Shown here: positions 1 through 10,115 of the stretch, piece after piece
Layout of the letters: each line of letters begins with the position of its first letter
Position numbering within the stretch: the first letter of the stretch is position 1
Assembly: GCA_023375675.1 (NCBI GenBank)
Contig: JALQBC010000043.1
Span: forward strand, 186,001 to 250,000
Length of the DNA stretch: 64,000 nt
Source: Cytospora piceicola
Lineage: Eukaryota; Ascomycota; Sordariomycetes; Diaporthales; Cytosporaceae
Direction: 5' to 3'
Made by a program: the position numbers and the translations under genes
Notes under the pieces: generated by a model
What the model was told of the DNA's origin: nothing
Database searches by the model: none
Seen by the model: only the letters and a program-made list of their open reading frames with translations

Positions 1-1
1 A

Positions 2-964
2 AAATGGAAACGACCGCCATTGCCATTCAAAGCACCTGACGATGCCAAGGGGCTCAGGGGGCGGTTGCCCTTGAAGTTTGGCCACGCCGATGTTGTGGAA
101 AAGTACCTCTGGAAGTTGCCCATGATGGCGATCCAGACCCAGACACCGGACTTTCCCCTCCACCATGTCGATGTCATGATCACAGCCAAGCGCCTGGAAG
201 GCTTCTGGAAGTATTGCCAAGGTGCTAGTGCCCAGGAAATTGCGGCGAATGCCACAGTCATAAACAATACACTCTTTATCGACGCGTTCGAGCCGGCTGG
301 TCTCGAGACTGGCTCCGAGCTAGACAGACTGGGTCTTTATGCCCTCGGTGGCAGTCTGTGGCCTCAGAACTATCTCGACAGCTTTATTCACCACCGCATC
401 CTCTACTACAGATTTGGCTCCCTCAAGATTGCTGTGGTCGGGAGTGTGGACGCTCTGGTTGATGATCATGTCGGCCGGGTGCATCTCTTCGAAAGCATCT
501 TCCCCAAAGGACCCATTATGGGTTGGCGAGGTTTCTACCAGACATGGTTCCGTCGATGCCCAGCCGTCATTGCTGCTCGCATAAAGTATGGGTCGGTAGT
601 GGAAGAGTCCATTTCAGACGCTTCGAGATACTGGCAGCGCTGGGAGACTTATGAGAACAACCAGGTGCCCTTGCAAAGGTTGGTCTCTGTTTTTCAAAAG
701 CTCCGAGACATGTTGCAACGGAAGGCGCCTGGGGAGCCGTGCGTCGTCAAGAAGGGGCCAAAACTGCAGAGGAATCCGGGAGACCCTGATCCAGCCCAAG
801 TCAGCCGTCTACCCCAGCAAAACTCAAAGGAGTACGGCAGGCGTCTACACTCGCTCGAGGTGTGGCAGGCTACACATGGCAGGTATCCACTGCCTCCAGA
901 GTGGGCAAAGCATTTCGGAAAACTTCCTTCGTCAAGTATTCCGTTGCAACAAAACAGCTTTTGA
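2..964 (+). CDS. Hypothetical protein, C-terminal part (5' end outside window)
   Basis: The frame is open from the left edge to a TGA at 962-964, so at least 321 residues of a longer protein are present and the start lies upstream. The sequence is a soluble-looking alpha/beta protein with no signal peptide or membrane segment. A conserved-looking block near window residues 35-65 (leading up to a WKYCQG motif) and a C-terminal segment rich in Pro, Gln and basic residues stand out. I do not recognise a named domain. It resembles a fungal-only family in which similar proteins are sometimes loosely labelled as prenyl synthase-like, but I see no DDxxD motif here, so I assign no function. Codon use is ordinary and GC-rich like the neighbours, which supports real coding sequence. 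Confidence 0.7.
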   Translation, partial: KWKRPPLPFKAPDDAKGLRGRLPLKFGHADVVEKYLWKLPMMAIQTQTPDFPLHHVDVMITAKRLEGFWKYCQGASAQEIAANATVINNTLFIDAFEPAGLETGSELDRLGLYALGGSLWPQNYLDSFIHHRILYYRFGSLKIAVVGSVDALVDDHVGRVHLFESIFPKGPIMGWRGFYQTWFRRCPAVIAARIKYGSVVEESISDASRYWQRWETYENNQVPLQRLVSVFQKLRDMLQRKAPGEPCVVKKGPKLQRNPGDPDPAQVSRLPQQNSKEYGRRLHSLEVWQATHGRYPLPPEWAKHFGKLPSSSIPLQQNSF

Positions 965-2243
965 ATAGAAATCGATTGCAGAGTCGTGATAGCCATACAT
1001 TTCTACAATCACGACGTGATGCTGCGAGAAGACTGTTGAAGCACCAGGGTCACCGCATGGGAACAAATTGCATGAAGTAGCAAGATGGATATAGATTTAA
1101 ATATATAAACATATCGCTATGTTAATCGTACAATTCGTTGAACTCTTAAGTTGCATCACGTATGATCTCTGGTTTATGGTTAGGAAAAGTCCTAAGTGAA
1201 GAACTGGTTTTGTCGCCGAAGAGTGTTACACAATTTTCTTTTTCTCTTTATATCCTGCTACAATGATAATATATCCTTCCGAATGCCGACCGCTGCCACG
1301 GATAAAGCGAACATACATGAATTAGATTGTGACAACACCTTACATAAGAAACTTATATCCAGTCTCGTTTGATAATCCCTTCGGGTCACTTCGGTACCCC
1401 CTTCCGGTACTATCGTTGTTGACAGCCAACATTCTGCAGAAGCTGGACCGAGAACGGGGTGAAGCTTACATGTATCGAACGCAGACTGGGAGGACAACTG
1501 CCCTTCACTTGTACCACTTGTACCCTTCACTTTTAGCACAATATCCTTGAAACATGGGACTGAACGACAGGGTTAGGGAGATCTGCCCGCAACACCTCAT
1601 ATTTCTGCCAGGGGAATCTTCTTAGTCAAAAACAATTCACCAGAAACTCAAAGTGTGTGACACACAATGATGCCATGAACACGGGGTAGACATTCCAGAT
1701 CATGAGGTACGAGCCACGTGAGTGACTCTTTTGCTATGCCAGTAATCCGGTTTGGTACGCTCCGAGAAACCTCTTCCGGAGTCGGCCGGTCCGTCTAAGC
1801 CGCCGTGGATACTGCTGTTATTATATGGCGCGGCCACATTATTGGTGGAAATCCTGGTTCCTAAGGATTACATTTTTCACGTCAGGGCTTTCCCCAGCTT
1901 CTGATTTATTGCCTCGGCTGGCCACAAATGGAACGGAATGCTCAACCTCGCTGCTAGCTGGGGTCTTCAAGTGAAAAAGGCATAACGCAGCGACCATATG
2001 TGTGGCGCGAGAAATCTATAGAATGTTGCGGACAGAATGGGTTAACACGGGCTTGTTTGAAAGAAACAAGTCACGGTGTCTGGAGGGCTGGACTATATAA
2101 GTCGTGTCCAGAGGCCTTATAGATGATCTTTCATATAGGCCTATTGCGTCCTTCTCGAGGAAGCTCGATCCAATACAAAATTTCTCTGGCATTCTTTTCG
2201 GAACTCTACGTCTTCTGTTTCTTGGTACATGTTGTTTCCCGTC
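965..2243. other. Intergenic region with the mannanase promoter
   Basis: I see no convincing gene in this stretch; short open frames on both strands have no coding character. A TATA-like element (TATATAA) lies at 2094-2100, about 145 nt upstream of the preferred mannanase start, and the leader between them is T-rich. Confidence 0.5.
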
Positions 2244-3849
2244 ATGAAGGGTCTGGTGTCCTCCTTGTCCCTGCTGGCCGCCACCGTCGCGGCCCAGCAG
2301 TCCCCCTTCGGCCAGTGTGGTGGAACCGGATATACAGGCTCCAAGAGCTGCACAGCTGGCTACACTTGTAACTCGTATAACCCCTATTATGCGCAATGCG
2401 TGCCAGGCACCGCCTCAGCGACGGCTACGACCTTGTCCTCTGTGAAGACAACCACAACGGTTTCGAAGACGAGCTCTAAGAGCTCATCTGTGAAGCCGAC
2501 CACTACGACTTCGAAGTCTAGTACATCGTCAGTAGTTTCTTTGCATCCATAAACGCTGTAGACTTCCAAGTTAAGGTTTATAACATCGGGCAGTGCTACC
2601 CGGACGACGACTTCCAAGACGTCGAGCACCTCATCAAAGACGTCCTCGGCTCCCTCCTCGACTGGAACCTCACCTACTGGGAGCTTCGCCAAGACGGACG
2701 GTCTCTTGTTCAACATCGATGGCAAGACGAAGTACTACGCCGGGACCAACTGCTACTGGTGCGGATTCCTGACCGAGGATGAGGACATCGACAAGGTCTT
2801 CTCGGACATTTCCAGTGCCGGCCTGAAGATTGTGCGCGTCTGGGGTTTCAACGACGTGACCAGCATCCCGTCTTCCGGAACCGTGTGGTACCAACATCTG
2901 TCGGCGGACAACACGACGATCAACACTGGTGCCGATGGCCTGGGGCGGCTGGATGCCGTTGTTGCTGCCGCCGAGACCTACGGCCTCAAGCTCGTCATCA
3001 ATTTCGTCAACAACTGGGGCGACTATGGCGGAATCGCGGCTTACGTGTCTGCTTTTGGTGGCTCCGCTACCACCTGGTTCACTGACAAGACTTCTCAGGC
3101 GCAGTATCAGACCTATATCAAGGCTGTTGTTAGCCGGTACAAGACTTCCACAGCGGTCTTCGCTTGGGAGCTGGCGAACGAGCCGAGGTGCAGTGGTTGC
3201 GATACGTACGTACTGAGGATGTGTTATTGACGATCAGAATTCGGGCGCCGATACTAACATCTGATCAGCTCCGTGATTTACAACTGGGCTAAGACTACCT
3301 CCCAGTACATCAAGTCTCTGGATTCCAACCACATGGTGACCATCGGCGACGAGGGTTTCGGACCGCTTGATGGAGACGATGGCAGTTACCCTTACACTAC
3401 CTCTGCCGGTGGCTACGTATGGGCTGATAACCTTAACATCACAACGCTGGACTTCGCGACGTTTCACCTGTACCCCGACAGCTGTAAGTCCAAAGGAACC
3501 TCGCATAGAAGCGCCCCAAGATGACTAACACACAACTACAGGGGGCCAAGCATACAGCTGGGGCAACCAATGGGTAACTACCCACGGGGCGGGCTGTGCT
3601 GCCGCAGGAAAGCCGTGCTTGTTTGAGGAGTACGGCGGTGGTAACAACTGCACGGTCGAGAACCCGTGGCAGAAGACAGCCCTCAGCACCACCGGCATTG
3701 CAAGCGATTTGTTCTGGCAGTATGGAGACACCCTCCCTAGCTCCAACTCGCAGACAAGCCAAGATGGCAATACAGTCTTTTACAACGGAACCAACTGGGA
3801 CTGCATGGTCACCAGACATGTCGACGCTGTTAAAGCACTGTATTCGTGA
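2244..3849 (+). CDS. Secreted endo-beta-1,4-mannanase, CBM1-GH5
   Basis: Predicted extracellular mannan endo-1,4-beta-mannosidase that cuts beta-mannan backbones of plant hemicellulose. Exons 2244-2527, 2594-3205, 3269-3483 and 3542-3849 join in frame to 472 residues. The protein starts with a signal peptide ending near ATVAA. A CBM1 cellulose-binding module follows (about 20-55, four Cys, FGQCGG motif), then a Thr/Ser linker and a GH5 catalytic domain of the subfamily-7 type. The acid/base Glu is in ELANEPR and the nucleophile Glu in LFEEYG. The second intron has an ACTAAC branch site. Intron 1 sits in the linker and uses a GTCAGT donor, the least certain join. An in-frame ATG at 2229 is an alternative start; 2244 is preferred because it has a purine at -3 and gives a cleaner signal peptide. 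Confidence 0.93.
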
Positions 3850-4010
3850 GGTGAAAGGAGGGGGGGAGGGGCACATTGACCGTCGACGAATCGTTGTCAC
3901 TGGATCATAGAGAACGTCTCATTATCTTCACTGTACATACTTTCCGAGATTTGTATTTATGCAGCGGTATGGCAGACCACTAGACAGCCAACTGGAGCAG
4001 AGCCTACTCA

Positions 4011-4097
4011 TTTACTTACCTACCTGCCTATCTGCCTACCTACCCACTTGCTGAATTACATACTTACTTATTTGCTTACTTACTTACCTACTTACCC
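4011..4097. repeat. Imperfect TACC/TTAC/TGCC tetranucleotide tract
   Basis: About 85 bp of imperfect four-base units (TACC, TTAC, TGCC, TATC) lie about 160 bp after the mannanase stop codon. It is a decayed microsatellite. The rest of 3850-4594 holds no gene I can support. Confidence 0.7.
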
Positions 4098-4594
4098 AAT
4101 AGTCAAAAACAAGCCGGGACACAAATCGGGCTCCAGTACTCTTGCTTCTAAAGCAACGCACAGACTGGATATGCTTCTCCTCGGAACACCATATATGTGG
4201 GTGGCTGCAATGTTTGGGGTAATTTCGGTCTCTGGCGCCGTGCCAAGACGTCCGGAATGACAAACTCTTGACGTGTTTGCAGTTCACTTGCTGGGCTTTA
4301 TCTAAAGGTGTGTTCGGATGCGGGCAAGGTTGGCTGGTTCGAGTTACGCCTCGTAACACTGCATCTTGCAGCCTCAATATTGCTGAAACTGCCAATTATT
4401 GGTGCCGTCTTGTCTGCAGAGCTAAATCACTGCAGCTGACCTAAGTCTTTGCCCAGCCAAAGCATTCCCTGTTCCATGGGCAGTATATATATCATCAGTG
4501 GTCTTCCTATCTTCCTCGTGGGAATGCTGTTTCTCTCAGTATACCTTCCTCGAGGCGTTCATATTTATTTCTCGATCCTCGATAACCTGGCAGA

Positions 4595-7038
4595 ATGGCG
4601 GCCAACCCAGCAATCTCGATTCGAGATATCGCAGCCTTTGGCCGGAATCTTGGAAACCTGCATAGGAATGTTCCCTATAACCTGAATGCAGTCCAGGACA
4701 CGATTGGTCTGCTGCAAGAGCTTCAAGCCTTGATTGACGTGGATATCTCCAGAAATCCCGTCCATGATACTGGAAGACTTCTTACACAGACCGGTCATCA
4801 AGAGCTTGAGACCCTCGCTGCCAAATGCGACCTGCTCTACAAGACAATCATGCTGCTTTTCCAGAAGGCAGCAGAAAGGACCAAGCCGTCGAAGGAGAAC
4901 ACCAATGCTACGAACCTGAAAGATGAACTACTCAGGGATTCTGTCCCGGACCCGTCCTCGTTGAAGTCTCTCGGGATGCTATTGAGGAGCAGTAAACAAC
5001 AGGATTGGCTCAAGCCACGTCTGGATCGCTGCCTAGAGCAACTGGAATCGGTTGAATGGGGGCTTCTTATCCTCCTCACCATGGCCAAGCTTTCTGGGCT
5101 TCGGACCAGGTATGGCCTCCTCCTGGTGTACATATGTACCCCCGGCGTGATCTTCTACTGACCTTAGCTGCAGCTCCGGTGAACGCGAGGCAGGAGCCCT
5201 TGAACAAGAGGTCATGGCACGGGGTTCTATTCACCATATGCGAAAGTCGCAGGCAAAGTACACCAGAAAGCAGGCTAAACGCCAAGAAAGGGCACAGTGG
5301 CGCTGGAGGGTGCAAGCAAGCTCGAACGATACGGATACTTCGTCCGCATCCAGCTCTGCGAGCTCTCAGAATACATCGACTACGACGGGGACAGTTGTGG
5401 ACGACGAGGTTGATTCGGAGAATGAAGTAACTGTCGTCAAGCGTGACACGGAGACTACCTAGGGTACGCAGGACAACCCAAGTGAGCATACCACGGACAA
5501 TCCACCCCCCCCCCCTTGGATGACAATTGCAAACAGTGTTCGCTAAACGAGATAACTTTAGAACCCGCCGAGAATGAGTCCGTAGATGTCTCCGCAGGAA
5601 AGCCCACTGTTGAGGTGGTCTCCGCAGGCAATGGGACTTGTCGGATCCCAGATCAGCAGTGTTCTACCTTTCAAGGGTCTACAGAGCCCAAGCATGCGGA
5701 GATCTCAATCATCGGCCAGACAACCAAGCCGTCGTGCTCCCTCAGCTCCAGTGTACATCTAAAGTTGAAAGTTCCACAGAGCATGAGTGATTGGATAGGC
5801 CGTGTTTTTGGAAAAGACGACCAGTTCAAGCAGGATTGGGAAAGCCAAAGTCTCGAGGCCTACGTATTTCAAAGCAGAGGAACCTTTATAAGTCATCTAG
5901 GACACACACCTGTCAAGGTTCCGTTTGGTCACAGGCGTCTCCGCTATGGGCTGGACAAGGTCGTGAAGGACAAAGACAAGCTGGGCTCGACTTGGAACCG
6001 TTATATTGACTTGGGGCCCAGTATGCAAGCGATCATCGACCAAGTCGTCCATGCAGCGAACAGACTTCAGAGCCGGGAAAGAGTCTGTATTGCCTTCCAG
6101 GAATACAACAAACGCGTCGAAGACCCATTCACGCTCGTGTTCTTCTCTGTCCGCGATGAGAAAAAGCCCATCTTGTTGAAAGACGCTGTGGGGAGGACAT
6201 ACACAATCCCGTTCGAGACCTGCCGAACATGGAACGTAAGTACATAGTTCTTGTCTTCTTTTCATGCATGCCATCACTGACTAGCCTGAAGGGCATGAAA
6301 GCCACGATTATAGAGGCCTCTAAGCATATTTCCGGACGCGAGATGGATATCATGGATGACCACTACGATATCCTCGGGTCAAATGGCGACATCATTCTCC
6401 CCGGCCTCTGGAGCAACACCATTAAGCCCGGTGAAACGGTAACCATGAGAATGTGGCCACAGTCGCCGTCCGTCCCTTCGGAAGTGCAAAGGCGCTGGGC
6501 CATAGATTGGCAACGGGAACGCCTCATGGGTGTGATGAGAACGCCAGATCATCCTGACCGGCGAAGACTATATGATCAGCAGTTCTCTATCTTGCGCGGT
6601 ACTCTGAGTAGACCCCTGGGCCCTTCGGGCTCCTTCCCTTGCAATCAGGCACCACACTTTCCGCCTGGACCGAGAGTCCTACTGCCGTCGCCGCCGCCGC
6701 CTGGTTACCCTACTTTCCCCCCCGTGCCTGTCAAGACGACGGCGGGAAATGGACCAGGAGCCCCACCTGTCACCTCATTCATCAGTGCCATCGACAAGTA
6801 TTCCATAACCGAGGAGGAAGACAAGCAGCTCATGGTCATTGACTTCGTGGAGGAGCTGGCGAAGATCAAGAACGACACCATTGATGATCTTCTTGCTATG
6901 TTCACGAACGTGAAGGATACTGTAAGCGAGGATTGCTTCAAGGACATTTTCACCGATTCTGATTCCGATTCCGACGATTCTGTCACCTCGAAGTCCTCCG
7001 GGACTTCGAGGTTTTCCTATCAAACTCTTGACGATTGA
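4595..7038 (+). CDS. STAND-like N-domain plus fungal ubiquitin-like domain protein
   Basis: Unknown-function fungal protein. The proposed exons 4595-5109, 5168-5426, 5537-6235 and 6292-7038 give 739 residues in one frame. Residues 1-100 are helical and resemble the N-terminal domain found in fungal STAND/NLR-type proteins. A charged Ser/Thr-rich stretch follows. Around residues 450-540 there is a ubiquitin-like domain of the ULD_2 type: PILLKDAVGR, a TWN/GMK junction exactly at the intron, GHYD-like and LPGLW motifs, and MRMWPQ at the end. A Pro-rich segment and an acidic Asp/Ser C-terminus finish the protein. No nucleotide-binding domain is present. The 5168 acceptor could instead be 5174. 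The 5427-5536 intron, which contains an 11-C run, is the weakest join; if it is wrong, two shorter genes lie here (stop at 5462, second gene after 5516). Confidence 0.7.
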
Positions 7039-7529
7039 GCCTCTATATACAAATAGGAAATTTCGGGGGGGGGGGGGTTGGTTAGAGGGTTACTGGCTAC
7101 GTTTCCTCTGTCAGTCGAATATTCTTTTTGCTACTAATTCATTGATTTTGATGACTGAAAAGCTCCAATGCCTCCACAGCCATCTTGTGGAATGTCACAA
7201 GTAAATTATGGCTTGGTCACTGGCTACCCAGCAACCATTCCAGGAGGCATTAGCAATTACTCGATATTTACCGTCATACGACCGTGAGGGACACCTGGGG
7301 ATGATCTTGGTTGTGATTCTGAGCTGCATCATTATTACTCCAGCTTACTTATACGTGCCGCCTCGTGGCAATGTGACTTTTAACGATTATTTATGCCGGT
7401 ACACTCAGTTGATCCCAGATTATTTGAATTCAAATTGCCCAAGTCTTATGAACCTTGCAACATGCCCAGGTCTCCTCCCATCGAACATCAACAAACCCGC
7501 TCCTAGAGACCATGTGCAATTCCCACTCC
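7039..7529. other. Intergenic, no gene seen
   Basis: The region is AT-rich between convergent genes and contains a 13-G run at 7065-7077. A 110-codon open frame at 7208-7540 overlaps the last exon of the pectate lyase and has no recognisable content. Confidence 0.5.
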
Positions 7530-9104
7530 TCAAGCGATGACACCTGTTCCAGCGCTCGCAGACACCAGGTCGCAGATACATGATGCAGGATCAAGTCTAA
7601 TGTGTGATTGAGTCAGCTCTCGGTCTCGAAAGGTACGCGGGCCGACTTACGTGTAACTATACGGTGGCGTGAGGCTTCCTACGAGGGTGATCTCCTCGGT
7701 GCTGTTGACAAAGATATTGTTGCTGTCGATGGCATAGCCGTCATCGTCACTGTCGATATCCGTGACAATGGCTAGTTTGGTATTCTGGAAGTAGTTCTCC
7801 TCAGCAAGCACTTGCGCGCCCATGCGAGAGTGGATCCCCGACGAAGGGTTGTCTTCGTAGCATGAGCTATATACGTGGCCTGTGCCGAAGCGAATAGACG
7901 GAAGCCGCGAGTTCACGTTTACCCAGGAGTTGTGGTGGTACGTGACGCGGAGGTGGCCGGTGTCTTCGTCAGCATTGTTGTCGGAGTGTCCTATGAGAGA
8001 GCCCTTTCCATGGTGTCAGCCTCTCGGATATTTGATTCTGATTGCTTGATTCAAGCTTACCTTCCAGTGGTCGTGGAACTAGGGATCTGTTAGCTCAACA
8101 TATTTATCCATTTGGAGTGAATTCATAAACTCACCTTGGTCCACGAGACAGTGATAAAATCGCTTGCCTGGAAGTAGAAATATTATTAGTGTATACTCAG
8201 GCGTGCCGCTTGCTTCATAAGGTCAACTCTTCAAGTATCAACTTACGTGTGTAATGTCTAACAGACCGTCATAGTAGTCTTTGCTTCCGACCAAGCCGTC
8301 TGTCGAGAGGTCACAGTGGTCGATCCAGATATACGTGGAATACTGAATCTGGATCAAATCGTCCTTTGTAGGGGGGTCATGCATGTACAGATTCCTGATG
8401 ATCACATTGCTCGCTTTCTTGACACGAAAGCCTCCGTTGGTCAGACCTAAACTCCTGGTATCAGTATATGTTCCTCCTCACTGGGTCAGGCCAAGGAAAG
8501 CCATCGGCTACTCACCAGACCCGGATCCTGAGCCGATTACAGTCGTGTCGCTCGGGATGTCAAGGACGCCGCAGCCGTCCAGGACTCCGGAAATGGTAAT
8601 GACGCCGCCACTGGTAAGAGTAGTCTCAAGATCAGCGCACGTCGTCACCGTGGTACCAGATCCGCTGCCACCACCCGTCGTCCCGACACCGTAGCCCACG
8701 AGGGCATTGACATCCGCAGAGCTACAAGCACTGTTCGTCTCTGTACTAGCCGGCCCAGTCGAGGTCGTGACGACAGTGACAGTAGTGCTCGTCTTCAATG
8801 TTGTTGAAGCTTTGGTCGTAGTGGTCGCCTTCGATGTCGTTGAAGCCTTGGTCGTAGAGGTCGCTGCGCCTGTTCCGGAATAGAGGCAGGTGCACTCCTT
8901 AGAGATGGCACTCGCCTTGCTGGAGCAGTATGAGGCCCAGGTCGGAAGGGCGGCGGCGGCGGTCACGGCGGACTGGGTGAAGGTCGCGCAGAAGGCCGAT
9001 GCCGTGGCCGCGTTGGCAGACAAATATGAAGCACAGGGATCCGAGTTGGGGTTTGTGCAAGCCAGAACGACCGGCAACAAACCGAGAAGGGAGAGGTAAT
9101 GCAT
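7530..9104 (-). CDS. Secreted pectate lyase, PL1 family, with N-terminal Cys module
   Basis: Predicted extracellular pectate lyase that cleaves polygalacturonate by calcium-dependent beta-elimination. Six exons (9104-8516, 8446-8247, 8167-8135, 8078-8061, 8003-7651, 7596-7530) join to 419 residues. After a signal peptide (ending about residue 16) comes a Cys-containing module (about 17-75), a Thr/Ser/Lys-rich linker, then a PL1 parallel beta-helix. Visible motifs: WIDHCDLSTDG (calcium-binding Asp), FHDHWKGSLIGHSD, and SRLPSIRFG with the catalytic Arg. Two exons are only 33 and 18 nt, and the last exon restores the usual PL1 C-terminus after PYSYT, so stopping at the TAA at 7647 would truncate the protein. 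A TATA-like ACTATAAAG lies about 95 nt upstream of the ATG. An upstream in-frame ATG at 9182 is rejected because it would bury the signal peptide. Confidence 0.92.
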
Positions 9105-10115
9105 CGTGCTGGGCTTCTGGGATGGTTGGGTTTCCGAGAGAGTCTGTCTGGCCGGTTGTGCCTGTATTGTAGTGATATCCAAGTAGCAGCGTCCGCCTCT
9201 TTATAGTGCCACGTCTCTATGATTCTAGACAATTATTTCCATAGTGAACTTGATAGTGATATGGTCACCTCATCACCTCAATGCCTTTGTCTGCTCAGTC
9301 GGACAGTATTTCCCACGAATGAGACATGAACGTGATTTGTGAAACCTTCATCCACCTCCTGGTAGGCTGGCCTTAGCCTCGTGGGTCTCCCAAAACCAGA
9401 ACATCTTCCATCTATCACCCCAGCACATAGTAGCAGAAATTGCAGTGATGAGTCCAAGGACTACCCAATACGGATTCAAAGGATGCAGTTGGCATGGGAC
9501 GGAAGCTAAGGCCGAGTGAGGTGCTCGATCGGCGCTAACATGTCTGTTAGACAATATAACCACATCAACTTTCGGCGGGCCTGGGCGATCCATACCCTGG
9601 TAACAGGTATAAGTGCAAAAAGCTACGAGATGTAAAAAAGGAAATATCAAGCCTTTCCTTGGCATGCATGTCTAAATGCAGATGGCCACATACCGCATGA
9701 CTTGCCCCTGTTCAGATCTGATGGCTACCTAGGTATCTTGGTTTACTACTACACTCCGAGTCCATAAACGGCATATAAAATGCTTGGTGGAAATCAGCGC
9801 CTAGAACGGAAAACCGCCAATGGGAACCACTACCACATAAATGAGATTCTAGTACCAAGGTCAAGATCGTTCAAAGGATTCGGTTCTAATGGACCTCTGT
9901 GCAGTGGCGACCGATCGTGGGTTGCAATATGTCGCCCGAGCTAGCCATTCTTGTCACGGTCACACAGGGGCCGTTCCTCTCCCCACCCGGAGAACGAGAT
10001 GCCACACGAGATATGCCTCCATTTGCTTGCTATCCAGCTTTTTAATTTCACTGAATTTGCATGACTGTCGTTGAACGGAAATAACAATCCCATAGGGACC
10101 GTAAACTTGTTGTCT
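9105..10115. other. Intergenic, no gene seen
   Basis: About 1 kb between the pectate lyase promoter and the 3' end of the reductase gene. A 105-codon minus-strand frame (9348-9665) has no family features and I do not call it. Confidence 0.5.

Noticed and set aside
7208..7540. 110-codon plus-strand frame
   Set aside because: Overlaps the last pectate lyase exon, which is strongly supported by the family C-terminus.
9105..9182. Upstream in-frame ATG for the pectate lyase (9182)
   Set aside because: Would place 26 hydrophilic residues before a clear signal peptide.
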